NCBI RefSeq assembly: GCF_003063375.1
Contig: NZ_NERY01000001.1
Span: 1,178,001 to 1,242,000 of the forward strand
DNA: 64,000 nucleotides
Source: Limnohabitans sp. MMS-10A-178
GTDB taxonomy: Bacteria > Pseudomonadota > Gammaproteobacteria > Burkholderiales > Burkholderiaceae_C
Direction: 5' to 3'
Shown here: piece after piece, positions 7,991 through 15,783 of the stretch
How positions within the stretch are numbered: position 1 is the stretch's first letter
Layout: every line of letters starts with the position of its first letter
Made by a program: the position numbers and the translations under genes
The notes under the pieces: generated by a model
What the model saw: the letters and a program-made list of their open reading frames with translations, nothing else
Told to the model about the DNA's origin: nothing
Databases searched by the model: none

Positions 7991-8985
7991 TCCGCTTTGA
8001 TGTTCTGGATTTTGATCAGTTCAGCCCAGCGGTTGGCGTCGCGCTCAACCAGCTTTCCAAACTCCTCGGGAGTGCTGTTGGCGGGATCCATGCCTTGCGG
8101 CTGGAAAGCTTTTTGAACGTCCTCACTTGCCAAAATGGTTTTGATTTCTCGGTTGAAAGCTTGAACGATGTCGTTGGGAGTGTTTTTGGGTGCAAAGATG
8201 CCGTACCACATGTCAACATTCACTTTGCCTGCTTTGGCTTCACTCAAGGTTGGCACATTGGGCAACAAAGGATGACGTTGATCACTGCCAATGCCCAAGG
8301 CCACAAGTTTGCCCGCCTTGATTTGTGGCAAGGCCACATGGATGGGAAGGAACATGGCATCTACCTGGCCGCCCAACAAGTCGGTTACTGCTGGCGCAGT
8401 TCCGCGGTAAGGGATGTGCGTTAAGAACACTTGGGCCGTGTTTTTGAACAATTCCATGGACAGATGGTGGGGTGTGCCAACACCGGGCGAGGCGTAATTG
8501 AGGCGGCCTGGGTTGGCTTTGGCGTGAGACACCAATTCGGCTGCCGTTTTAAAGTTGGTCTTGGGGTGCGTGACCAACAACAGCTGCCCCCAGCTGGTCA
8601 AAATAACGGGCGCCAGATCCTTCACGGGGTCAAAACTTAGGCCGGCATAAAGGCTTCTGTTCATCACCAGGGTGTTGACGCTGACCAACAAGGTCTGCCC
8701 GTCTGGTGCAGCCCTTACCACTGCTTCTGTGCCAAGGTTGCCAGACGCACCCACTCTGTTTTCAACGACCACTGGGCGGCCAAGGCGCTGAGAAAGTTTG
8801 GGGCCCACTGTGCGTGCAATCAGGTCAATGCCTGTGCCAGGTGTGAACGGTACGATGAGCTTGATAGGCGCTTGGGTACCCGTGAGCACACTGGGCGGCG
8901 CGGTTTGGGCAAAGGCATTGGCCCCAAGCAAAATGCCTGCAAGCAGGCTGAAAGTAGTTTGGAGAGTGAAGTTGCGTCGTTTCAT
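7987..8985 (-). CDS. Bug/TctC-family periplasmic binding protein
   Basis: A 332-residue secreted binding protein with signal peptide (MKRRNFTLQTTFSLLAGI, ending around ANAFAQ). The family hallmarks are IKLIVPFTPGTGIDLIART, VVVENRVGASGNLGTEAVV and APDGQTLLVS. It is the second Bug protein in the window, also without tctAB. It lies 7 bases after the DMT transporter stop and overlaps the monooxygenase start (ATGA). It plausibly binds the carboxylate that the downstream monooxygenase processes; that link is inferred only from operon structure. Confidence 0.92.
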   Translation of the reverse strand: MKRRNFTLQTTFSLLAGILLGANAFAQTAPPSVLTGTQAPIKLIVPFTPGTGIDLIARTVGPKLSQRLGRPVVVENRVGASGNLGTEAVVRAAPDGQTLLVSVNTLVMNRSLYAGLSFDPVKDLAPVILTSWGQLLLVTHPKTNFKTAAELVSHAKANPGRLNYASPGVGTPHHLSMELFKNTAQVFLTHIPYRGTAPAVTDLLGGQVDAMFLPIHVALPQIKAGKLVALGIGSDQRHPLLPNVPTLSEAKAGKVNVDMWYGIFAPKNTPNDIVQAFNREIKTILASEDVQKAFQPQGMDPANSTPEEFGKLVERDANRWAELIKIQNIKAE

Positions 8986-8992
8986 AGTTCGA

Positions 8993-9907
8993 TTATTTCA
9001 TTTTTGGAAAAATACCACTCGACATGGCTGTGCCAAATACGACCACCATGCCTAAAAAGATCATGCTGAGCGTGACCGTTTCATTTAAAAATACAACACC
9101 ATAGATCAATGCAAACACAGGAATTAAAAAAGTCACGGTGAGTGCTCTGGCGGGTCCTGCGCGGTTGACCAATCTAAAGTAAAGAATGTAGGCAATGCCG
9201 GTACAAGCCACACCCAGAATGATAAGGGATAGCCAAGCTTGAGAGCTTGGCATTGCCTCTGGCATGGCCCAAAGCGCCGGTACTGCAAGGGCCAGACTGG
9301 CGCCAAATTGGCTGCCTGTGGCAGACACCAAGGGGGGTAAATTGGGCATGTACTTTTTTGTAAAGCTACCGGATATGGCATAGCACAGTGTGGCAAGAAG
9401 GCATGCTGCAATGGCTGTGTATTGCCCCCACAAGCTGGCATCTGGATTGGCTTCACTGTGAAAGCTGGTTTGGTTGCTTGCCAACAGGCTGACACCTAAA
9501 AAGCCAATGAACAAACCCGCTATTCGCCAGCCATTCAAGCGATCGCCCAACCAAACCCATGCCACCACAGCGGCAAACAAGGGCACTGACGCATTCAAAA
9601 TGGCTGAAAGACCCGTTGAGATGTGCATCACAGCGTAGGCAAATAAAGCAAAGGGCAAGGCAGAGTTAAAAACCCCAAAACCCAAAACGATTTTCCACTT
9701 GGACTTGAACAAGGCCCAATGGCCTTGCCAAAGCATGAGCGGCCATAAAAACAATGTAGCAATGCACACGCGTGTCCAAGCTGTAGCCAAGGCGCCAAAC
9801 TCAGAAGCGCCCATGCGCATGAATAAAAACGAGGAGCCCCACAGAGCCGCCAGCATCAAATAATCCAATCGCCAGTCCGGCGAAGCACTTGCTTGCGAGT
9901 CGCTCAT
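8993..9907 (-). CDS. DMT-family (EamA) inner-membrane transporter
   Basis: A 304-residue drug/metabolite transporter with two EamA repeats and about ten hydrophobic helices. Recognisable parts are LMLAALWGSSFLFMRMGA at helix 1, the AILNASVPLFAAVVAWVWLGD motif closing repeat 1, and the equivalent TFLIPVFALIYGVVFLNE in repeat 2. The ATG at 9907 is preferred to an upstream open frame because it overlaps the ogt stop as ATGA (9904-9907). The substrate is not predictable; relatives export amino acids or small metabolites. Confidence 0.88.
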   Translation of the reverse strand: MSDSQASASPDWRLDYLMLAALWGSSFLFMRMGASEFGALATAWTRVCIATLFLWPLMLWQGHWALFKSKWKIVLGFGVFNSALPFALFAYAVMHISTGLSAILNASVPLFAAVVAWVWLGDRLNGWRIAGLFIGFLGVSLLASNQTSFHSEANPDASLWGQYTAIAACLLATLCYAISGSFTKKYMPNLPPLVSATGSQFGASLALAVPALWAMPEAMPSSQAWLSLIILGVACTGIAYILYFRLVNRAGPARALTVTFLIPVFALIYGVVFLNETVTLSMIFLGMVVVFGTAMSSGIFPKMK

Positions 9908-10449
9908 CGATTGCTGCTTGCTTTGACCGTGAAGTTGGCGTTTTCTAATGTGAGCAAGGCTTGCTTTCGCCATTCGCCGCCGGCATAGCCGGTCAGTTGC
10001 CCTTGGGTGCCTAAAACCCTGTGGCAGGGAATGAGGATGCTGATGGGATTGCGGCTAATGGCGGTACCCACAGCTCTAACAGCCCGTGGCCGACCGATGG
10101 CCGCTGCGAGCTCGCCATAACTGCACGTGCGTCCCATCGGAATGCTCATGAGGGCCTGCCAGACAGCTTGTTGAAAAGGAGTCCCACCACTTGTATCCAG
10201 CGGAAGTTTTTTGAGAACCGTGTGAGCAGAGCTGCCTTTCGGCCATTTTTGTTGGAAAAATTGTTCCAAAATTTGCTCGGCTTGAAGCAGCAGGGGGTTG
10301 TGCTTGTCAACTGTCCAAGATTGTGTGTCTGGAAAGTGCTTTTGATTTTCAAACCAAACACCACAGAGCCCTTTGGCGTTGGCTGCCAAAGTGAGCAATC
10401 CCCACGGGCTTTGCAGTGTTTTGAGGCAGGTATCAGGGTGATATTGCAT
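9904..10449 (-). CDS. ogt: Methylated-DNA--protein-cysteine methyltransferase
   Basis: Suicide repair protein that takes the methyl group from O6-methylguanine. It has 181 residues, with the acceptor cysteine Cys142 in the invariant PCHRV. The helix-turn-helix segment GTPFQQAVWQALMSIPMGRT and the arginine finger in RAVRAVGTA precede it, and GYAGGEWRK follows. There is no AraC-type Ada domain, so it is a stand-alone Ogt. It is the first gene of a four-gene minus-strand operon with a transporter, a Bug protein and a monooxygenase. That coupling has no obvious repair logic. Confidence 0.95.
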   Translation of the reverse strand: MQYHPDTCLKTLQSPWGLLTLAANAKGLCGVWFENQKHFPDTQSWTVDKHNPLLLQAEQILEQFFQQKWPKGSSAHTVLKKLPLDTSGGTPFQQAVWQALMSIPMGRTCSYGELAAAIGRPRAVRAVGTAISRNPISILIPCHRVLGTQGQLTGYAGGEWRKQALLTLENANFTVKASSNR

Positions 10450-10461
10450 GTTTTGATGGTA

Positions 10462-10489
10462 TCCGATTTGATGTTGTCGGACCTACAAT
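10462..10489 (+). promoter_or_regulatory. Possible promoter/dyad upstream of the phosphohexomutase gene
   Basis: TCCGA (10462-10466) and TCGGA (10477-10481) form an inverted repeat with a 10-base spacer. Immediately after it comes TACAAT (10484-10489), a good -10 match. A -35 at standard spacing is poor, so an activator-dependent promoter is possible. This is weak evidence. Confidence 0.3.
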
Positions 10490-10557
10490 AGGGGCCAATC
10501 GCATTCACTTTCAGCGGCGTTCTCGCAAGCGCGCGCGTTCATTCTAAGGATTTATTG

Positions 10558-11961
10558 ATGCAAGTTACAGCCTCCATTTTCAAGGCCTACGACATTCGTG
10601 GAACTTACCAGCGCAACTTAGATGCAAGTCTGGCTCAAGCCTTGGGCCGTGCATTTGGTAGCTTGGCCTTGAAAGAAGGGCGGAACACCGTGGCGGTTGG
10701 GCGGGATGGACGACTGAGCGGCCCCGACTTGTCAGCTGCATTGATGCTTGGGCTTGTAGATGTCGGAATTGAGGTCATTGATGTGGGCTTCACCACCACG
10801 CCACAACTTTACTTCGCCGCCAACACGGTTTGCGACAGCGGCATTCAGGTCACAGGTAGCCACAACCCCAAAGATGACAACGGATTCAAAATGGTTTTGG
10901 GTGGCAGGGCCATTTATGGCGATGAAATCAAGGCACTGCAACACATCATTGAAAACGAATCATGGCAACTGAAAGCGGGGGGCTCTGTTCGCGCCATCGA
11001 CGTTTTACCTGCTTACATTGAGCGCATTGTGTCAAGCATTCACTTAGCAAGGCCACTCAAAGTTGTGATCGATTCGGGCAACGGCATTGCAGGTGCAAGT
11101 GCGCCAGGTATCTTCCGCGCTTTGGGTTGCGAGGTCATTGAATTGTTCAGTGAGGTGGATGGCAATTTCCCCAATCACCATCCCGATCCCAGCAAGCCTG
11201 AAAATTTAAAAGATCTCATTGCCACTTTGAAAAGTTCAGGCGCCGAGCTGGGTTTGGCGTTTGATGGGGATGGCGATCGATTGGGCATTGTGACCCAGGA
11301 TGGTGAAACCATTTACCCAGACCGCCAGATGCAATTGTTTGCGCAAGATGTTCTCAGCCGCGTACCTGGTGGCACTATTTTGTTTGATGTGAAGTGCTCG
11401 CAGCGTTTGGCGCCTGCCATTCGCGCCGCTGGCGGTCAAGCCTTGATGTTCAAAACAGGGCACTCCCTGATCAAAGCCAAGATGAAACAAATTGAAGCCG
11501 ATGGTGGCCAAGCGCCATTGGGTGGTGAAATGAGTGGCCATATCTTTTTCAAGGAACGCTGGTATGGTTTCGATGACGGCACCTATGCGGGTTGTCGCTT
11601 GTTAGAAATTTTAAGCCGCAGCCCCAATGCCAACGCTGTTCTCAAAGCATTGCCGACCAGCTTCAGCACCCCAGAGTTGAATGTGCTTTGCAAAGAGGGG
11701 GAGCCTCACGTGCTCACAGCGCAGTTGTTGAAAGTGGCCAGCCAACATTTTGTATCGCCTGCAGAAATTTCTGGCATTGATGGCTTGCGTGTCGATTGGC
11801 CGGATGGCTTTGGTTTGATTCGCGCATCCAACACCACGCCGGTGTTGGTATTGCGTTTTGAAGGCCACACAGAATCGGCACTTCACCGCATCGAACACGA
11901 CATGCTGACCTTGCTTAAAACTGTCAAGCCCGATGCCAGTTTGCAAAGCGCTTCACATTGA
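10558..11961 (+). CDS. Phosphomannomutase/phosphoglucomutase
   Basis: Interconverts hexose 1- and 6-phosphates for exopolysaccharide and LPS sugar nucleotide synthesis (AlgC/ManB type). The 467 residues have all four phosphohexomutase signatures: IFKAYDIRG near the N-terminus, the phosphoserine loop TGSHNPKDDNG, the metal loop AFDGDGDRLG, and the sugar-binding loop GGEMSGHIFF. The C-terminal phosphate-binding region RASNTTPVLVLRFEG is also present. ATG 10558 follows TAAGGA (10545-10550) by 7 bases and is preferred over the adjacent TTG at 10555. waaA follows 34 bases later, so both may serve LPS core synthesis. Confidence 0.92.
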   Translation: MQVTASIFKAYDIRGTYQRNLDASLAQALGRAFGSLALKEGRNTVAVGRDGRLSGPDLSAALMLGLVDVGIEVIDVGFTTTPQLYFAANTVCDSGIQVTGSHNPKDDNGFKMVLGGRAIYGDEIKALQHIIENESWQLKAGGSVRAIDVLPAYIERIVSSIHLARPLKVVIDSGNGIAGASAPGIFRALGCEVIELFSEVDGNFPNHHPDPSKPENLKDLIATLKSSGAELGLAFDGDGDRLGIVTQDGETIYPDRQMQLFAQDVLSRVPGGTILFDVKCSQRLAPAIRAAGGQALMFKTGHSLIKAKMKQIEADGGQAPLGGEMSGHIFFKERWYGFDDGTYAGCRLLEILSRSPNANAVLKALPTSFSTPELNVLCKEGEPHVLTAQLLKVASQHFVSPAEISGIDGLRVDWPDGFGLIRASNTTPVLVLRFEGHTESALHRIEHDMLTLLKTVKPDASLQSASH

Positions 11962-11995
11962 GGCTTGCATCCGACCTTTTCGGATCAACTGATTG

Positions 11996-13309
11996 ATGCC
12001 TGGCTTTTCTCTTTGGCTTTATGGCGTGATCATGCGCTTGGCGCAAGCGCTGTTGCGCCGGAAACTGCGAAAGCGTGCGCAAGCCGAGCCACTCTACGGT
12101 CAATACATCGAGGAACGATTTGGATATTACAAGCAGAGTGCTTGTAACGATTGGATTTGGATTCACGCAGTTTCATTGGGTGAAACACGCACAGCCGCCA
12201 TCTTGCTACAAGGCTTGCGACAAGCCATGCCCCACATGAAATTGTTGCTCACCAATGGCACAGCAACGGGGCGCGAAGAGGGCCTCAAGTTGTTGCAGGA
12301 GGGCGATATTCAAGTTTGGCAAGCTTGGGATTCTCCCGAAGTGGTTGAGCGCTTTTTGACTGCTTTCAAACCCCGAATTGGCTTGCTGCTTGAGACCGAG
12401 GTGTGGCCCCAATTGATTCACAAGGCCCAAGAAAAGGGCATTCCCATCATGCTCATCAATGCCCGCATGAGCGAAAAATCATTGCATCAAGCTCAGCGTT
12501 GGGCGTCATTGATAAAGCCTGCGTTTGCGGGTCTGAGTGCAGTCTGTGCTCAGGCGCCAGACGATGCCATGCGTTTGAAATCTTTGGGGGCCTCAGTCAC
12601 TGGCATTTTTGGCAATTTGAAGTTTGATGCCAAACCTGATGCTTCGCAAGTAGCCATGGGACGGGCTTGGCGTGAACAATTGAGCGCACCAGTGGTTATG
12701 TTGGCCAGTTCGCGCGAGGGCGAAGAAGCTATGTGGTTGGCAGCTTGGCAGACATTCAACAAGCAGCATCCAGAGCTTCAAATTCATTGGTTGATTGTGC
12801 CAAGGCATCCCCAACGTGTGAGCGAAGTTGAAAGCCTTATCACATCGAGTGGCTTGCGAGTTTCTAGGCGTTCAACTTGGAGCCAAGAGGCTTTGTTTTC
12901 TGCAGCGCTTTTGAATGAGACGGCTCAAGACAGTTCAGTGATTTTGTTGGGCGATTCCCTTGGTGAAATGGCCCTTTATTACAGCCTTGCCGATGCCGCC
13001 TTGCTGGGCGGTAGTTTTGAAAAACTAGGAGGCCAAAATCTGATTGAGGCGGCCGCTTGTGCTTGTCCCATCGTGATGGGCCCACACACATTCAATTTTG
13101 CAGAGGCCTCGCAGGCCGCTGAAACTGCCGGTGCGGCACAACGTGCGTCTGACATGGCTGCGGCCATGAAATTGGCTGCAGATACCGTTCAGAACAGACC
13201 CCTGCAAAAGCAGAAATCAGCGAATGCCTTTCAATTTGCACAGCAACATGGCGGGGCAACGCAGCGCACCGTTCAAGCTGTGCTGGCACAGCTGAAAATC
13301 AAAGATTAA
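11996..13309 (+). CDS. waaA: 3-deoxy-D-manno-octulosonic acid (Kdo) transferase
   Basis: Adds Kdo from CMP-Kdo to lipid A precursor on the inner face of the inner membrane. The protein is about 437 residues. An N-terminal membrane-anchoring helix (SLWLYGVIMRLAQALL) is followed by the donor-independent GT-B domain with IHAVSLGETRTA, containing the conserved catalytic Glu of the family. The second Rossmann domain carries LLETEVWPQ, LGDSLGEMALYY and GGSFEKLGGQNLIEAAA, which bind CMP-Kdo. ATG 11996 is one of several possible starts and no strong ribosome site is visible. It converges on tolC with 13 bases between stop codons, inside a tandem repeat. Confidence 0.94.
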   Translation: MPGFSLWLYGVIMRLAQALLRRKLRKRAQAEPLYGQYIEERFGYYKQSACNDWIWIHAVSLGETRTAAILLQGLRQAMPHMKLLLTNGTATGREEGLKLLQEGDIQVWQAWDSPEVVERFLTAFKPRIGLLLETEVWPQLIHKAQEKGIPIMLINARMSEKSLHQAQRWASLIKPAFAGLSAVCAQAPDDAMRLKSLGASVTGIFGNLKFDAKPDASQVAMGRAWREQLSAPVVMLASSREGEEAMWLAAWQTFNKQHPELQIHWLIVPRHPQRVSEVESLITSSGLRVSRRSTWSQEALFSAALLNETAQDSSVILLGDSLGEMALYYSLADAALLGGSFEKLGGQNLIEAAACACPIVMGPHTFNFAEASQAAETAGAAQRASDMAAAMKLAADTVQNRPLQKQKSANAFQFAQQHGGATQRTVQAVLAQLKIKD

Positions 13310-13327
13310 ATCAAGGATTAAATCAAG
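13304..13327. repeat. 12-bp tandem repeat containing the waaA stop codon
   Basis: GATTAAATCAAG at 13304-13315 is repeated exactly at 13316-13327 and followed by GATTTAAG. The first copy contains the waaA stop (TAA, 13307-13309) and the second the tolC stop on the other strand. It is a perfect duplication at the junction of two convergent genes. Confidence 0.85.
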
Positions 13328-14645
13328 GATTTAAGAGTGCATTGATCGAAGCCAAATCGGCATCGGTCAAAACGCCAGCAGCTTGTCGCAATCTGAGTTG
13401 ACCCAGCAAGACGTCGTAGCGTGCCTTGGCCAAATCGCGCTTGGTTTGGAACAACTGGCTTTGGCTGTTGAGCACATCAATGTTGATGCGAACGCCTACT
13501 TGGTAGCCCAGCTTGTTGGCATCCAAAGCACTTTGGCTTGAGGCTTCAGCAGCTTGCAAGGCATTGACTTGACCAATGCCAGACAGCAAGCCAAAAAACG
13601 CAGTGCGCGTAGCTTGCGCCACATTCCGTTCTGCAGCTTCGAGGTCTGAGCGCGCTTTTTCCTCTAAGGCCAGTGTTTCCTTGATGCGATTTTGTGTGGC
13701 ATAGCCAGCAAACAAAGGCATGTTGAATGACAAAGACACGGAAGTTAAATTGTTATCAACTTGTCCTGCGTTGATACCTGTTCCATCTTTGTAGCGTGTG
13801 GGCGTAAAGCCAGCAACCAAGTCAAGGGTGGGTTTGTGGCCAGCTTCTGCCTTGGTAGTTTCAAGTTTGGCAATGTCGAGCGCTGCGCGATTTTGGAGAA
13901 CTACGGGGTTGGCCTCAGAGGACTGGCGCACCCATTGATCGACAGACGATAGCTCAGGGGCTGTCAGCTTGGCTTTGCTCGACAGAGATTTTGGTTCGAT
14001 GTTGTTCAGGCCCACCAGTTGATTCAAAGCCATGCGCTTGATGCGCAAATCGTTTTCAGCGGCAATTTCTTGCGACAACACCAAGTCATAGCGAGCTTGG
14101 GCTTCGCGGCTGTCGGTGATGGTGGAGGTGCCAACTTCAAAGTTGCGCTTGGCAGCGGCCAATTGCTCGGCAACCGCTGTTTTTTGTGCTCGCACAAATT
14201 CCAAACTTTCACGAGAAATGAGCACGTCAAAATAAGCTTGGCTCAAACGCACCATGAGGTCTTGCTCTGCGGCCTTGAGTTGGATGCTTGCCAATGACAA
14301 TTGGCGCATGCCTTGTTGGTAACTTGCAGAATTGGCGGGGCGGTATAGGGGGTGCGAAGCATTGAGAGTCAGTGCCGCGCTTTGTGCAGAGAAGGTTCCA
14401 GTCGGGGCTGTCAATCGATCGAAGTTGGTGTTGTTGAGGTTGGCAGTCAAGCCAACTGTGGGCAACAACAGGGCTTTGGCCTGCTCGCCCTTGGACAAAT
14501 TGTCCGTGTACTGCGACTGAGCAGCTTTGTAGGTGGCATCGTAGCCACGAGCCGTCTCGAACAAAGACATCAAGTTCTGCGCTTGCGCTGAGCCAGCGAA
14601 AGCCGCAGACAAGGCCAAGGTGATGGGGAGAAGGCGCAAATTCAT
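13323..14645 (-). CDS. tolC: TolC-family outer membrane efflux channel
   Basis: Outer-membrane exit duct for tripartite pumps and type I secretion. The 440-residue protein has a signal peptide (MNLRLLPITLALSAAFAGSA, cleavage at AQAQ). Two structural repeats are rich in Ala/Gln/Leu coiled-coil heptads, with the typical ending LLGQLRLRQAAGVLTDADL. The ATG at 14645 is preferred; a TTG six codons upstream would extend a poorer signal peptide. It is the last gene of the minus-strand series tetR-mfp-rnd-pcm-rhodanese-tolC, so it probably completes the RND pump encoded upstream. Confidence 0.93.
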   Translation of the reverse strand: MNLRLLPITLALSAAFAGSAQAQNLMSLFETARGYDATYKAAQSQYTDNLSKGEQAKALLLPTVGLTANLNNTNFDRLTAPTGTFSAQSAALTLNASHPLYRPANSASYQQGMRQLSLASIQLKAAEQDLMVRLSQAYFDVLISRESLEFVRAQKTAVAEQLAAAKRNFEVGTSTITDSREAQARYDLVLSQEIAAENDLRIKRMALNQLVGLNNIEPKSLSSKAKLTAPELSSVDQWVRQSSEANPVVLQNRAALDIAKLETTKAEAGHKPTLDLVAGFTPTRYKDGTGINAGQVDNNLTSVSLSFNMPLFAGYATQNRIKETLALEEKARSDLEAAERNVAQATRTAFFGLLSGIGQVNALQAAEASSQSALDANKLGYQVGVRINIDVLNSQSQLFQTKRDLAKARYDVLLGQLRLRQAAGVLTDADLASINALLNP

Positions 14646-14707
14646 AAAGTTCTTTCGAGGCAAAAGCCAATAGAAATAGAAATTAACTCAACTAAATTCA
14701 ATTCAAT

Positions 14708-15046
14708 TTAATACACAGGTACGCTGGCATCAACCTGGTCAGACCAAGCTTGGATGCCACCACTGATGTTGGTGATGTTTGTGAAGCCGTGATGCTCTAA
14801 AAACGTGGCCACTTGCATGCTGCGTCCGCCGTGATGGCAGAGGCAGGCAATGGCTCTGTTTTTGTCCAGTTCGTCAATTCGTGCAGGGATCGTTTGCATG
14901 GGCATGATTTGAACTTCACAGCCTTCGGGTGCAATGCTTGCCAATTGGCACTCCCAAGTTTCGCGCACATCCAAAACCAAGGGTTGACCTTGCGCAGATG
15001 ATTGGGCGATCCATTCTTTGAATTGGGCGGGGCTGACTTGTTGCAT
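14708..15046 (-). CDS. Single-domain rhodanese
   Basis: A 112-residue cytoplasmic sulfurtransferase-fold protein. The active-site loop is CHHGGRS, with Cys70 as the persulfide-forming residue. LVLDVRETWE near residue 24 is the conserved rhodanese strand, and the protein ends with the usual GGIQAWSDQVD. The size and the six-residue loop fit a GlpE-like thiosulfate sulfurtransferase rather than a Cdc25-type phosphatase. It sits between the isoaspartyl methyltransferase-like gene and tolC, an arrangement I recognise from Burkholderiales. Its sulfur acceptor is unknown. Confidence 0.9.
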   Translation of the reverse strand: MQQVSPAQFKEWIAQSSAQGQPLVLDVRETWECQLASIAPEGCEVQIMPMQTIPARIDELDKNRAIACLCHHGGRSMQVATFLEHHGFTNITNISGGIQAWSDQVDASVPVY

Positions 15047-15085
15047 TTCTGAAAAGTTCTGATGGAGGTTTGTTTGACAATCGTT

Positions 15086-15751
15086 TTAGAAAGAAAATCG
15101 ATTGTGCTCGGGAAAGCCTTGAAGGCGGGGAGCCATGGTGTCCCATGGCTCAGAGGTTTGCCACTGTTGGTCGGAAGTGCGGGTAATGACGCTGGCACGC
15201 ATGACAGGGTCTTCGCCAACAACCGCCAACAAACGACCGCCAATGCTCAATTGGTTTAGCAACACTTGTGGGACATTGGGAACAGAACCGCTTAGCATGA
15301 TGACGTCAAATGGGCCATCTGAAGGAGCGCCTTGACTGCCATCGGCTTGTCGAACTTCGACATTGTGAATGCCTGCCGCTTGCAAATTGGTGCGTGCTTG
15401 CTGGGCCAAGGTGGCGTCGAGTTCAAAACTTAAAACACTGGCAGCTTGGTGAGCCAAAAGCGCAGCCATGTAGCCAGAGCCTGTGCCAACTTCCAACACT
15501 TTGTCGGTGCGCTTCACATCGGCATCTTGCAATAAACGGGCTTCAACACGGGGAGGCAACATGACTTGGCCAGTTTGGTTGCCATCTTTGAGGGGAATCT
15601 CCATGTCGACAAAAGCCAAAGCTTTGTGCGCCATGGGTGCAAAGTTTTCGCGCTTCACCACGGATAACAGTGACAAAACTGCGCCATCTAAGACTTCCCA
15701 AGGACGGATTTGCTGTTCGATCATGTTGAATCGGGCGATATCGTTGTTCAT
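15086..15751 (-). CDS. Protein-L-isoaspartate O-methyltransferase-like protein
   Basis: A 221-residue SAM methyltransferase of the PIMT fold. VLEVGTGSGYMAALLAH is the SAM-binding motif I, and LSFELDATLAQQAR is the ribose-binding acidic motif. FDVIMLSGSVPNVPQVLLNQL corresponds to the post-motif region. In authentic Pcm the substrate loop reads TISQPYIVA; here it is VMLPPRVEARLL, lacking the catalytic-region serine. True isoaspartyl repair activity is therefore doubtful, although such genes are commonly annotated pcm. GGAG lies 7 bases before the start. It follows the RND pump gene by 32 bases and precedes the rhodanese. Confidence 0.8.
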   Translation of the reverse strand: MNNDIARFNMIEQQIRPWEVLDGAVLSLLSVVKRENFAPMAHKALAFVDMEIPLKDGNQTGQVMLPPRVEARLLQDADVKRTDKVLEVGTGSGYMAALLAHQAASVLSFELDATLAQQARTNLQAAGIHNVEVRQADGSQGAPSDGPFDVIMLSGSVPNVPQVLLNQLSIGGRLLAVVGEDPVMRASVITRTSDQQWQTSEPWDTMAPRLQGFPEHNRFSF

Positions 15752-15783
15752 TTCTACTCCAGGGGGTATCTAAATCCAGCAAC

